Notes: generated by a model not told the origin, from the letters alone. A stretch of 60,530 nt of DNA from an uncultured Lachnospiraceae bacterium (GCA_900544685.1 UQWA01000018.1:1-60530); one strand, 5' to 3'; positions 16,764-24,715 are shown, counted from the stretch's first letter. Made by a program: numbers and translations.

Positions 16764-17044
16764 TTTTCCTTCCTCCTGCTCTCTGTTTCATCCTGATCTT
16801 TCTCTTCATCCATAGCATGGATTTTTTTGAGCGTGGCAAAGAACAGAATGGTCGTTACGCCTGCCCCCACTGCCGCCTCTGTAATGGCAAGATCTGGTGA
16901 CTGTAACAGGATCCACATAATAGACATAATCAGGCTGAAACTCATAAAAATCAGAATGGAATTCAGCAAATTCCTGGAAAAGCTGACAGACACCGCACAA
17001 AGAACCAAAAATGCCAGCAGCATATACTCAAATATCTTCATCAC
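16760..17044 (-). CDS. DUF4040 (MbhD-like) antiporter subunit
   Basis: This 94-residue protein has three hydrophobic segments: FEYMLLAFLVLCAVSVSF, a SILIFMSFSLIMSIMWILL helix, and the AITEAAVGAGVTTILFFATL signature seen in MbhD and in the corresponding part of MrpA. A charged tail follows. It overlaps both neighbouring genes by 4 bases (ATGA). In the Mbh and Mrp complexes this module belongs to the NuoJ-like part of the membrane arm. Confidence 0.87.
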   Translation of the reverse strand: MMKIFEYMLLAFLVLCAVSVSFSRNLLNSILIFMSFSLIMSIMWILLQSPDLAITEAAVGAGVTTILFFATLKKIHAMDEEKDQDETESRRKEK

Positions 17045-17415
17045 TCTTCTCCTCTCTGCTGACTCTGTTTTTCAAGGCTCTCACAAATCTCCTCCGGCAT
17101 CTCACACCGCTGGTCTACATCCGGATTCGTCACTGCCTCCAGCCTGGCAATCAGATGGGACGACACCGGTGAAGAACACCACAGGAAAATCACTACCAGT
17201 GCCAGTTTCAGTGTTGTAAAATTCCATCCTGACAACAGCATCAGACCAAGCAGAGAACTACCGATTCCCAGGGTATCTCCCATTGCCGCAGCCTGCATTC
17301 TGTTCAGCACATAATCAAACTTAAACAATGCGATAATCTGTATTCCAAAAAGAAACATGCCAATCAGCAAAAAAATCACTCCCAGTGCAAAACGCAGCCA
17401 GCTAAGAATTACCAT
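17041..17415 (-). CDS. mnhG: Na+/H+ antiporter subunit G (MnhG/MbhC)
   Basis: This 124-residue protein has three helices and the conserved FKFDYVLNRMQAAAMGDTLG loop of MnhG, followed by LKLALVVIFLWCSSPVSSHL. The C-terminus is acidic and cytoplasmic. It overlaps mnhF by 14 bases and the DUF4040 gene by 4. Subunits E, F and G form one end of the Mrp complex. Confidence 0.9.
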   Translation of the reverse strand: MVILSWLRFALGVIFLLIGMFLFGIQIIALFKFDYVLNRMQAAAMGDTLGIGSSLLGLMLLSGWNFTTLKLALVVIFLWCSSPVSSHLIARLEAVTNPDVDQRCEMPEEICESLEKQSQQRGEE

Positions 17416-17746
17416 GTTCCTTCTCCTCCTTTTCTTCTGAAACTTCTTCCCGCTTCTGTTCCTTTCGTTCCAGATACACCCCGGTATATACCTTTGTCAG
17501 TACCACCACTGCCAGAAAACTGATCATAGCATAAATCAGACAGATATCTACCAGATAGCCTTCCTGCAGATACAGTGCCAGAATCGATATAATTACCATA
17601 ACCATGGTCCCCATCATATTTACTGCCATCAGACGGTCTGCGATGGATGGTCCCTTTACTGCCCTGAGCAGGCACAGAACCAGCAGACATGCCAGATAAA
17701 TCAATATCACGACAAACAGCCACGGACATTTACTCATGATTTCCAT
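17402..17746 (-). CDS. mnhF: Na+/H+ antiporter subunit F (MnhF/MbhB)
   Basis: About 114 residues with three helices and the MnhF signature KGPSIADRLMAVNMMGTMVM, then YLVDICLIYAMISFLAVVVL. A Lys/Glu-rich tail follows. The start at 17746 is preceded by GGTGA; the frame is open to a GTG at 17755. It overlaps the end of mnhE and the start of mnhG, a compressed arrangement typical of mrp operons. Confidence 0.9.
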   Translation of the reverse strand: MEIMSKCPWLFVVILIYLACLLVLCLLRAVKGPSIADRLMAVNMMGTMVMVIISILALYLQEGYLVDICLIYAMISFLAVVVLTKVYTGVYLERKEQKREEVSEEKEEKEHGNS

Positions 17747-18224
17747 GTGTCTCACCTATCCTTTCCATATGTTCCAGCATCTTCACAAAGGAAGAATCTT
17801 CCATTCCGTCAGCCAGTGAACGATCCAGACAATGGACAATCACTTCGTCTTCGTGAAGTGATACTGTAATCGTTCCCGGAGTCAGGGTAATGGAATTCGT
17901 CAAAATTACCCTCGCCAGATCAGATTTTAAAGTAGTCCTGAAAGACACCATGACCGGTTCGATCTCGTTTGTCCCAGAAAGTACAAAATGGCAGACTGCA
18001 ACATTCGCCTTTACAATCTCAATCAAAAGATTGCCCAGATACAGCAGGAAATACCAACTGCGCATGATCAGCAAACGTTCCTTCTGCCAACTGTAATCCA
18101 TAAATTTACAGACAAAACCGAACATCAAAAAGGCAACTACAATTCCGAAGATCAGAATCTCCGCTGTAATCGCCCCATTAAAAATTACCCATACAAGAAA
18201 AAATAATAAAAGCATTGTCCTCAC
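17730..18224 (-). CDS. mnhE: Na+/H+ antiporter subunit E (MnhE/MbhA), first gene of the operon
   Basis: The 164-residue protein has two N-terminal helices (LLLFFLVWVIFNGAITAEIL and GIVVAFLMFGFVCKF) and the soluble MnhE domain with ANSITLTPGT-type sequence (here TNSITLTPGTITVSLHED) and a C-terminal VHCLD. A GAGGAGTGAGG ribosome binding site precedes the ATG. A promoter at 18245-18272 makes it the first gene of the antiporter operon, which continues leftward for ten genes to asparaginase. Confidence 0.9.
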   Translation of the reverse strand: MRTMLLLFFLVWVIFNGAITAEILIFGIVVAFLMFGFVCKFMDYSWQKERLLIMRSWYFLLYLGNLLIEIVKANVAVCHFVLSGTNEIEPVMVSFRTTLKSDLARVILTNSITLTPGTITVSLHEDEVIVHCLDRSLADGMEDSSFVKMLEHMERIGETHGNHE

Positions 18225-18244
18225 TCCTCAGGTTTCTGGTGATA

Positions 18245-18272
18245 ATTATACCATGTTTGCCACAGAAGTGAA
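18245..18272 (-). promoter_or_regulatory. Sigma-A-type promoter of the antiporter operon
   Basis: On the minus strand TTCACT is followed by a 16-bp spacer and TATAAT, preceded by TG one base upstream (extended -10). It lies in the 100-bp gap between spoVAC and mnhE. It implies vegetative expression of the antiporter independent of the spore-specific spoVA promoter. Confidence 0.65.
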
Positions 18273-18324
18273 ACCGCATTTTACAACAATTATATTTTTT
18301 TCATCTGACTTTTCTATTTTTTGT

Positions 18325-18768
18325 TCAAATCAGCCAGTAGATAACTCCCAGCACCCAGCTTGTAAAAATGCCATACAGAATAACAGGACCTGCAATGTTA
18401 AAGATCTTGCATCCTATTCCAAATACCTGTCCTTCCTTCTGGAATTCAATGGCCGGTGCCGCTACAGAATTGGCAAATCCAGTGATCGGAACCAGAGTAC
18501 CTGCTCCTCCGAATTTGGCGAGTGGCTGGTACCAGCCCATCGCCGTCATAATGATACTGATTAGTACCAGCAGCATGGCACACCAGCCTGCCGCTGTCTC
18601 AGCATCCATCCCAAGTGCCTGCCCTGCATTCATGATTGCCTGTCCCACGCTGCAGATTACACCGCCTGTCACAAATGCCTTCAGGCAGTTCAAAATAACG
18701 TTGTGTTTTGGAGTTACCTTATTCACATATTCCTGATAAGCCTGATTTCTTTGTTGCTTTTTATCCAT
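18325..18768 (-). CDS. spoVAC: Stage V sporulation protein AC
   Basis: A 147-residue membrane protein of the SpoVAC family, a component of the dipicolinic acid channel of the inner spore membrane. It has a hydrophilic N-terminus with YQEYVNKVTPKHN, then VTGGVICSVGQAIMNAG, and the conserved GAGTLVPITGFANSVAAPAI and EGQVFGIGCKIFNIAGPVI segments. It follows spoVAB by 11 bases. spoVAD and spoVAE would normally follow; here the next gene is mnhE. Confidence 0.93.
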   Translation of the reverse strand: MDKKQQRNQAYQEYVNKVTPKHNVILNCLKAFVTGGVICSVGQAIMNAGQALGMDAETAAGWCAMLLVLISIIMTAMGWYQPLAKFGGAGTLVPITGFANSVAAPAIEFQKEGQVFGIGCKIFNIAGPVILYGIFTSWVLGVIYWLI

Positions 18769-18779
18769 GTTGATCTCCT

Positions 18780-19196
18780 TTACCAGTTCATATAGAATTG
18801 CAGCAGACAGCCCAGAATTTTTCCCAGTGCCAGACTCCAGATGATCATACCAGCCCCTGTGGTAATCCCGATTCTTCTGGAAAAAATCGGAAACATATGC
18901 ACCATTTCTGCCAGTGCCATGATCCAGCCGCCTGTGTAAATGCCTGCGGACACTCCCAGTACTGCCAGTCCGGCTCTGCCAAAAGGCAGCGGAATCTGAT
19001 AAACCGTCAGCATGTTTCCAAAAACAGCTCCTGCAAATACCATACTTTCATACCAGTGGTTTTCTTTTGCTGTATGGGTAATACCCACCAGCCTTGTCAC
19101 AATTCCAAGTCCCACAATCAGTGCTATGACACCGCCCGCCACCAGAAATCCACAACTGAAGGCACTGACCGCCATGACCACATCCTGTATATTCAT
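18780..19196 (-). CDS. spoVAB: Stage V sporulation protein AB
   Basis: About 138 residues, nearly all hydrophobic, with four to five helices. It starts MNIQDVVMAVSAFSCGFLVA, and the late segments MALAEMVHMFPIFSRRIG and GMIIWSLALGKILGCL are typical of SpoVAB. ATG 19196 follows GCAGG; the frame is open to 19292 but that part lies inside spoVAA. It acts with SpoVAA and SpoVAC in dipicolinic acid uptake into the forespore. Confidence 0.9.
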   Translation of the reverse strand: MNIQDVVMAVSAFSCGFLVAGGVIALIVGLGIVTRLVGITHTAKENHWYESMVFAGAVFGNMLTVYQIPLPFGRAGLAVLGVSAGIYTGGWIMALAEMVHMFPIFSRRIGITTGAGMIIWSLALGKILGCLLQFYMNW

Positions 19197-19206
19197 CCTG
19201 CATGCC

Positions 19207-19833
19207 TCACTGTTCTTTCTGCTGCTCTCTGGCGGCATAAGCTGACACAATTGTCTGGTTGACATCCTGTTCATACGTATGCATCTGCACATCCAGAGGG
19301 GTAGGATCTGTCTCTATTCGTTTTCCGGCAAAATGATTGAAAAAGAGAATAATACCAATTCCCAGTCCAAATGAATAAGATAATTCCAACACCGTAAATC
19401 CGTCTGATGTCTGACCGGTAAACAGCTGATAAATATCCGAAAACAGTCCCCGTATATCCACATCGTTGTTAAATGTCATAATGGAAAATGCTGCTCCGAA
19501 AAAACTCAGTACACTGACCGCCACGGTTTTCAGATATGCTGCCGCTCTGCTTTCTTCTTTTTCTTCTTCGTAAGTAATTATAAAATCCGCTTCACCCAGA
19601 TTCTCCACTTCTACTTCCGGATACTCTGCATGAATCATATCCAGCACTTCCACAACAGACTTCACATATCTCCCTGGTCTGGTCAGATGAAAGTCCTTTA
19701 ATTTTAATACCTGTATCCTGTTTTTTAAAGAAGTATTACTACATGTAATCTGCGCAATATCTTTTATAGTAAGATTTTTCTGATGTACCGGCACATTGCC
19801 GTCAATCTTCAGATATAAAGTCTCTTTTGCCAC
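19207..19833 (-). CDS. spoVAA: Stage V sporulation protein AA
   Basis: This 208-residue protein has the soluble SpoVAA N-terminal domain (MAKETLYLKIDGNVPVHQ, then LTIKDIAQITCSN) and two C-terminal helices around VSVLSFFGAAFSIMTFNNDVD and LELSYSFGLGIGIILFFNHF, the latter followed by AGKRIETDPTPLDVQM. It starts at GTG 19833 after AGAGGA. It lies 76 bp downstream of sigF, so sigma-F-dependent or read-through expression is possible. Required for spore dipicolinic acid accumulation in the family. Confidence 0.92.
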   Translation of the reverse strand: MAKETLYLKIDGNVPVHQKNLTIKDIAQITCSNTSLKNRIQVLKLKDFHLTRPGRYVKSVVEVLDMIHAEYPEVEVENLGEADFIITYEEEKEESRAAAYLKTVAVSVLSFFGAAFSIMTFNNDVDIRGLFSDIYQLFTGQTSDGFTVLELSYSFGLGIGIILFFNHFAGKRIETDPTPLDVQMHTYEQDVNQTIVSAYAAREQQKEQ

Positions 19834-19909
19834 ATAAATCCTCTTTTCCGATGTTTTTACATATCCGTTTCGGACGTTCTGTTTCCTTTTCTTCTAGCAT
19901 TTCCACAGA

Positions 19910-20629
19910 TCAGTCTTTTATACATATACGCATTTTTTTCAGTATCTTTTTCTCCATTCTGGATATCTGTACCTGTGTTTTTTTCATTCTTTCTGCAATC
20001 TGCTGCTGCGTCATTTCCTCAAAATAACGCATACAGATCAGTTCTCGCTCCTCCGGTTCCAGTTGTTCCAGCATACTGCAAAGAAAAACATGGTTCACCA
20101 GTTCATTTACGGAATCCTTTTTATCCTCCACTCTGTCCTCCAGACAGATCTCATTTCCATCAGACTGATAAACAGCCGTCTGCAAAGACTCAATCTCCGT
20201 AGATGCCTCCATTGCCATGATAATTTCTTCTCTTGGCATATCCGCCTGCTGCGCAATCTCATCAATGGTAGGTTCCCGTCCCAATTGATGTATCAACTGT
20301 TCCCTGATTCTGGACGTCTGGTATGCCGTATTTTTCATGGAACGACTGACTTTCAGCATCCCGTCATCTCTCAGGAACCGCCGGATCTCTCCCATAATCA
20401 TTGGCACAGCATAAGTGGAAAATCGTACTTCCAGCTCGAGGTTAAAATAGTCGATTGCCTTCAGAAGTCCAATGCATCCGATCTGAATCAGATCCTCCTG
20501 TTCTACGCCTCGCCCCTGATACCTTTTTACCACATTCCTGACCAGTCCCATGTTTTCCTGTACCGCCGTTTCTCTCGCTTTTTTATCCCCCTTGTGTGCA
20601 CATTCAATCAGCCACAGGGTACGATCCAT
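19910..20629 (-). CDS. sigF: RNA polymerase sporulation sigma factor sigma-F
   Basis: The 239-residue protein has sigma-70 region 2 (AVQENMGLVRNVVKRYQGRG, then EDLIQIGCIGLLKAIDYFNL and STYAVPMIMGEIRRFLRDDG), region 3 (GREPTIDEIAQQADM) and region 4 (ICMRYFEEMTQQQIAERMKK, TQVQISRMEKKIL). Its position after spoIIAA and spoIIAB identifies it as forespore sigma-F rather than sigma-G. It follows spoIIAB by 2 bases. Confidence 0.96.
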   Translation of the reverse strand: MDRTLWLIECAHKGDKKARETAVQENMGLVRNVVKRYQGRGVEQEDLIQIGCIGLLKAIDYFNLELEVRFSTYAVPMIMGEIRRFLRDDGMLKVSRSMKNTAYQTSRIREQLIHQLGREPTIDEIAQQADMPREEIIMAMEASTEIESLQTAVYQSDGNEICLEDRVEDKKDSVNELVNHVFLCSMLEQLEPEERELICMRYFEEMTQQQIAERMKKTQVQISRMEKKILKKMRICIKD

Positions 20630-20631
20630 TC

Positions 20632-21069
20632 CTATTTCCTTTCAAATCTTCCTATTTTTTTCTTCATACATACGGTAGTGCCTTTTCCCGGTGCTGACTC
20701 TACCTCCAGTTCATCCATAAAGGCTTCCATAAATGCGAATCCCATTCCGGACCTTTCTTCATCCGGTCTGGTTGTATACATTGGCTGCATGGCAAGTTCC
20801 ACATTTTCCATTCCAACTCCGTAATCTGTCACTTTTACATTCAGCACCTGATCCTGAATGTAGCATTCAATATGTATTTTCTTCACTTTATTCTGATATC
20901 CGTGTACAATGGCATTGGTCACTGCTTCCGAAAGTGCTGTCTTTACATCTGCCACCTCTTCCAGTGTAGGATTCAGTTGTGTCATAAATGCTGCCACCGC
21001 TACTCTGGCAAAGCTCTCATTGCACGGGCGGCTGTCAAACTCCAGTTTCATTTCATTCGTCTCGCTCAT
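20632..21069 (-). CDS. spoIIAB: Anti-sigma-F factor / serine kinase SpoIIAB
   Basis: A GHKL-type ATPase of about 145 residues. The N box reads ALSEAVTNAIVHGY and the G1 box VTDYGVGMENVE, followed by RSGMGFAFMEAFMDEL and PGKGTTV. It binds and inhibits sigma-F and phosphorylates SpoIIAA. ATG 21069 is preceded by AGGGGG; a few upstream in-frame codons to 21087 are unlikely to be translated. Confidence 0.95.
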   Translation of the reverse strand: MSETNEMKLEFDSRPCNESFARVAVAAFMTQLNPTLEEVADVKTALSEAVTNAIVHGYQNKVKKIHIECYIQDQVLNVKVTDYGVGMENVELAMQPMYTTRPDEERSGMGFAFMEAFMDELEVESAPGKGTTVCMKKKIGRFERK

Positions 21070-21112
21070 GGTTTCCCCCTTAAACATTTACTGCCACCTG
21101 AAAAGGTGGAAG

Positions 21113-21427
21113 TCATTTCATATCTGATATATTCAGCACCTTACAAACACCTGATAAAGTAAGGATTCTGCGGATCCGTTCATTAACATGTACCGCTGTG
21201 ACCGTTCCTCCCATAAAACGCATATTTTTATAGCGCCCCATAATCACTCCGATACCTGAGCTGTCCATAAACTGTGTCCTGGAAAAATCGAAAATGATTC
21301 TCCTGATATTCCTGCTTTGTAAAATCCGATCTGCCTCCCTTCGAATCTTTTCTGAATTAAAATGATCCACTTCTTCCGGCAGCCAAATAAACAGATCTGT
21401 ACCTGCCACTTTAAAATACTGCTCCAT
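21113..21427 (-). CDS. spoIIAA: Anti-sigma-F factor antagonist SpoIIAA
   Basis: A 104-residue STAS-domain protein. The phosphorylated serine lies in the conserved FMDSSGIGVIMGRYKNM loop, after an IIFDFSRTQ strand. The dephosphorylated form releases sigma-F from SpoIIAB. GGAGAG precedes the ATG. It is the first gene of the sporulation operon; I could not find a clear sigma-H promoter between it and the terminator at 21481-21519. Confidence 0.95.
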   Translation of the reverse strand: MEQYFKVAGTDLFIWLPEEVDHFNSEKIRREADRILQSRNIRRIIFDFSRTQFMDSSGIGVIMGRYKNMRFMGGTVTAVHVNERIRRILTLSGVCKVLNISDMK

Positions 21428-21480
21428 CTATACTCTCCTTTTTCACAGATTTTATGCTGCCTCTGCATGTCTCTTTTTTA

Positions 21481-21519
21481 TAAAGAAAAAGGAACCGCTG
21501 CATTACTGCAGCAGTCCCC
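21481..21519 (-). terminator. Intrinsic terminator after the TPR protein gene
   Basis: Minus-strand arms GGACTGCTGCA and TGCAGCGGTTCC pair around GTAA and are followed by TTTTTCTTT. It lies about 35 bp after the stop of the TPR gene and insulates the spoIIA operon. Confidence 0.85.
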
Positions 21520-21552
21520 ACACTTAGAGGTTCTTCTTTTGTATTTCTATTT

Positions 21553-23145
21553 TTAGTAAATCTGTATCCAGTTTCCATTCTCATCATAATAACCGGATGT
21601 GGTATCACTGTAACCATTATCCTGAGAATCCGTGCTATTCTGTGTCTGTACATCCGTCTGTACTGTCTCAGTATTATTTGCAGTGCTGTCTGTGGAACTG
21701 TCCTTCTTACTGTCTGTACTCTTACCTGACTTAGCTGCTGTCAGAACAGAACTGTCTGTAATGTACGGTGAAAGCAGTTCTTCATACTGCGGGAATCGGA
21801 CAATCGTCTCTGCAAAAGTCTTGTCCGCATTCTCGGTATCATTTAGATTATAATAAGAGAATGCCAGATAATACCAGGCATCATACTGGCTGTCATCTGC
21901 CTCTGTTGCCTTTTTCAATGCTTCCGCAGCCTTCTTATAATCCCCTGAAGAATAGGCAGTTGCTCCTTCACTGTAGAGTGCACTGTACATGGCGCCCTTC
22001 ACATTATTTGTCATAGTCTCATACAGAGTCTTTGCTTCTCCTTCCAGACTGTCTGCCTTAATCTCACCAAGAGTGGTTGCTGCCGTATTCTGATCTCCTG
22101 CCAGGAATTCATTCGCAGCCTTCAGAAGAATATCATATCCATCTGCCTTATCCTGCGCATCCTGCATCGTCTTATTGGCATCATCTATCTTTGCCTGATA
22201 ATCCTCGATTTCTTTTTCCAGACTGGTCACTTTTGCAGTCTCTGATGCCAGCTTGGTATTGGCATCTGTCACAGACTTACTTGCTTCCTGATTAATCTTT
22301 CTGGTATTTGCCGGGATTCCAAGAAACCAGATCAGTGCTGCTCCCAGAGCAAATCCCATGAAAATATTCAGGAAGGTTGCCATAGCAGAACTGTCACGGA
22401 AGGTCGTTGGCTGGATGATCACATCGTTTCCATTCTTATAAGAAACAGGTCCCAGCATACGTGGCTCTTTTTCTTCTCCGTCAACAGTCTTACGGAACCG
22501 CTTACCACCTTTATTCAGGTTCGTTCCCACACCGGTTGCTTCCTCAATCTCGTGAAGGTACCGCAGCGTTGTTGTGTTAGTTGTATCAATCTGGGCAGCT
22601 TTTTTCAAAAGCTTTCTTGCCTTCTCATATTCCTGCTGCTTCATATATACCAAGGACAGAAGATGGTATGCCTTGATCAGATTCGGATTTTGTGACAAGA
22701 CCTTTTTCAACTGGATCACAGCCATATCTTCATCATCCTGCTTACAGTACAGAAGTGCCTGATTATACTTTTTGATCGTCTGGTTGATGGTATCCAATTT
22801 ATTCTTATTCGCTTGCAGCTTTGCAATATAAAAATCTGCAGCATTGTTTTCTTCTACGGTATTCTTACTGATTACCCATTCACTTAATGCAGATACCACT
22901 TCCCCCGTCTCATAATAAACGAGTCCCAGTAGGTTCCTGGCATCAATATTTTCCTTGTTGAACTTCAAACTTCTCTTCAGGCAGGAAATCGCGCCGGACA
23001 GGTCCCTGACACTTGCCTTTTCCAGTCCTTCGTTATAGAGGAGGTTCGATATCCTGACAATACGCTTCTGAAGTGTCACATCTGCTCCGCATCCGGTACA
23101 GTAATCAATTGCAGATAAAGGCGTCCCGCAGTAAATACATCTCAT
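21553..23145 (-). CDS. Zinc-ribbon/TPR membrane protein
   Basis: The 530-residue protein has an N-terminal zinc ribbon (MRCIYCGTPLSAIDYCTGCG, two CxxC pairs). TPR units follow (residues 40-200, for example ISCLKRSLKFNKENIDARNL and AYHLLSLVYMKQQEYEKARK). A single membrane helix lies near 255-275 (FLNIFMGFALGAALIWFLG). A coiled coil (about 285-335) and more TPR units outside the membrane (AAEALKKATEADDSQYDAWY) come next, then a Ser/Thr/Asp-rich tail. It resembles a scaffold linking cytoplasm and cell surface; the partner is unknown. It shares an operon with folC and a 48-codon gene and ends at a terminator. Confidence 0.8.
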   Translation of the reverse strand: MRCIYCGTPLSAIDYCTGCGADVTLQKRIVRISNLLYNEGLEKASVRDLSGAISCLKRSLKFNKENIDARNLLGLVYYETGEVVSALSEWVISKNTVEENNAADFYIAKLQANKNKLDTINQTIKKYNQALLYCKQDDEDMAVIQLKKVLSQNPNLIKAYHLLSLVYMKQQEYEKARKLLKKAAQIDTTNTTTLRYLHEIEEATGVGTNLNKGGKRFRKTVDGEEKEPRMLGPVSYKNGNDVIIQPTTFRDSSAMATFLNIFMGFALGAALIWFLGIPANTRKINQEASKSVTDANTKLASETAKVTSLEKEIEDYQAKIDDANKTMQDAQDKADGYDILLKAANEFLAGDQNTAATTLGEIKADSLEGEAKTLYETMTNNVKGAMYSALYSEGATAYSSGDYKKAAEALKKATEADDSQYDAWYYLAFSYYNLNDTENADKTFAETIVRFPQYEELLSPYITDSSVLTAAKSGKSTDSKKDSSTDSTANNTETVQTDVQTQNSTDSQDNGYSDTTSGYYDENGNWIQIY

Positions 23146-23157
23146 AGCGCGTCCCCC

Positions 23158-23304
23158 TTATCTTCTCTTGTTCTTTTCTTCCTGAATCATTTCCTTCAGA
23201 ATATCAGTAACATCGGTAAAATCTCTTTTATAAATTGCATCCTCTGCTTCATTTACATCCAGACTTGGATGGAACTTCTTCAGTTCTTCTTCATAATTAA
23301 TCAT
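23158..23304 (-). CDS. 48-residue microprotein overlapping folC
   Basis: An ATG at 23304 opens a 48-codon frame ending in TAA at 23158-23160. It reads MINYEEELKKFHPSLDVNEA, then IYKRDFTDVTDILKEMIQEE and a basic KNKRR end. GAGGAG precedes the start by about 8 bases, and the first 8 bases overlap the 3' end of folC. The protein is highly charged and helical. It ends 12 bases before the zinc-ribbon/TPR gene, so it probably functions with that protein. Family unknown. Confidence 0.7.
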   Translation of the reverse strand: MINYEEELKKFHPSLDVNEAEDAIYKRDFTDVTDILKEMIQEEKNKRR

Positions 23305-24595
23305 GTTTCTTCTCCTCTATCACTTTCTTCACTTCACCTACCAGATACAGAGAACCAACGCAAAACAGAAGTCCATCTCCTTTTTTCTCCATGGCCGTGT
23401 TAAAGGCTTCTTCTATGCTGTGGATGACAGTGACAGGTACGTTGGTAAACTTCCGGAAAACTGCTGCCAGTTCCTCTGCCGGTACAATTCTGCTTCCGTG
23501 AATCTCGGTCACAACTACTTCCTGAATACAGCCGGTTTCACAGATGGTATGTACCATTTCTTCATAATTTTTCTCGACTACTGCCGAAAACAGCATCACA
23601 ATTCTCCTACTGCTTCCCACCTGTCTGAGTGTACGTACAAATTCATGAACTCCATCCTCATTGTGCGCTCCATCAACTATCACGCCTGGCAATACTGTCT
23701 CCATTCTTCCCTGCCATCTGGTATCCCTGATTGCCTGAAGACGTGTTTCAAGACTGATCTCATGCTGTGGATCAAGCTCCTCCATTGCCAGAAGTGCCAG
23801 TGCACTGTTTCTTACCTGATATGGTGCAAGGTATGGCACAGTAATCAGATGTCCCTTATAAACCGGATTATCAAACACATAATCCACGCTGTGATCTGTG
23901 GATCCCTGTATACTCAGTTTTTCTTCATCCAGCGGGACTGCCTTCGCATTCTGCTCTTTTGCCTTTTGCAGAATCACTTTCTCTGCACGCTTTTCCCTTC
24001 CATCATATACAATCGGAATATTCTGTTTGATAATACCTGCCTTTTCTCCGGCAATCTCCTCGATGGTATCTCCAAGAATCTCTGTATGATCCAGACTGAT
24101 AGAGGTAATCACTGTTACAACCGGTTTTTCCACTATATTTGTAGCATCCAGTCTGCCACCCAATCCAGTTTCCAGAATAAGATACTCTACCTGTGCTTCC
24201 TCAAAAATTACCATACCAATAGCAAAAAGCAGTTCAAAATATGCTGGATGATAAAATCCATCCTTCTGCATCTCTTCTACCAGTTTCATTACCCATTCGT
24301 ACGCATTCAGAAAAATCTCATCGCTGACTGGCTCATTATTAATCTGAAACCGCTCATTGATTTTTACAAGATGGGGAGAAGTAAATAAACCTGTTCTCTT
24401 TCCGCCTTCTGTCAGCATTGAAGATAAAAATGCACAGACGGAACCTTTTCCATTGGTTCCTGCCACATGAATCACCTTCATACTACGTTCAGGATGTCCA
24501 AGCCGGCGAATCAGTTCCATGGTATTCTCCGGTTTGTTCTTTGATGTAAACTTCGGTACACTATTAATATAAGCTTCTGCTTCTTTGTATGTCAT
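23297..24595 (-). CDS. folC: Folylpolyglutamate synthase / dihydrofolate synthase
   Basis: This 432-residue Mur-ligase-fold enzyme adds glutamate to folates. The P-loop is VIHVAGTNGKGSVCAFL. LILETGLGGRLDATNIV and TSISLDHTEILGDTIEEIAG follow, with the carbamylated-lysine region GEKAGIIK and VDGAHNEDGV in the C-terminal domain. A second, divergent FolC-like gene lies at 35.9-37.2 kb. A consensus promoter and a leader hairpin lie upstream. Its 3' end overlaps the 48-codon gene. Confidence 0.92.
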   Translation of the reverse strand: MTYKEAEAYINSVPKFTSKNKPENTMELIRRLGHPERSMKVIHVAGTNGKGSVCAFLSSMLTEGGKRTGLFTSPHLVKINERFQINNEPVSDEIFLNAYEWVMKLVEEMQKDGFYHPAYFELLFAIGMVIFEEAQVEYLILETGLGGRLDATNIVEKPVVTVITSISLDHTEILGDTIEEIAGEKAGIIKQNIPIVYDGREKRAEKVILQKAKEQNAKAVPLDEEKLSIQGSTDHSVDYVFDNPVYKGHLITVPYLAPYQVRNSALALLAMEELDPQHEISLETRLQAIRDTRWQGRMETVLPGVIVDGAHNEDGVHEFVRTLRQVGSSRRIVMLFSAVVEKNYEEMVHTICETGCIQEVVVTEIHGSRIVPAEELAAVFRKFTNVPVTVIHSIEEAFNTAMEKKGDGLLFCVGSLYLVGEVKKVIEEKKHD

Positions 24596-24628
24596 ACTTC
24601 TTCATCTTCCAATCTATTCATGATATCC

Positions 24629-24664
24629 GTCCAGCTTATGCACCCATTGCACAGGCATCTGGAC
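24629..24664 (-). other. Stem-loop in the folC leader
   Basis: GTCCAG and CTGGAC close a loop that contains further ATGC/GCAT pairing, between the promoter and the folC start. No terminator-like U run follows. It may influence translation or stability. It does not match the folate riboswitch consensus as I remember it. Confidence 0.35.
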
Positions 24665-24686
24665 TTTTAACTTTTGTTTCCTATCT

Positions 24687-24715
24687 ATCATATATACTTC
24701 AAACTCTGAATGCAA
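24687..24715 (-). promoter_or_regulatory. Promoter of the folC operon
   Basis: On the minus strand TTGCAT, a 17-bp spacer and TATGAT, located about 95 bp before the folC start. It leaves a leader of about 85 bases. Confidence 0.65.

Noticed and set aside
9000..18200. Many plus-strand frames opposite the antiporter genes
   Set aside because: They are His/Ser/Gln-rich, lack ribosome binding sites and mirror hydrophobic membrane codons on the other strand.
24596..24680. Possible tetrahydrofolate riboswitch before folC
   Set aside because: The leader is too short and lacks the conserved loops I remember; only a simple stem-loop can be supported.
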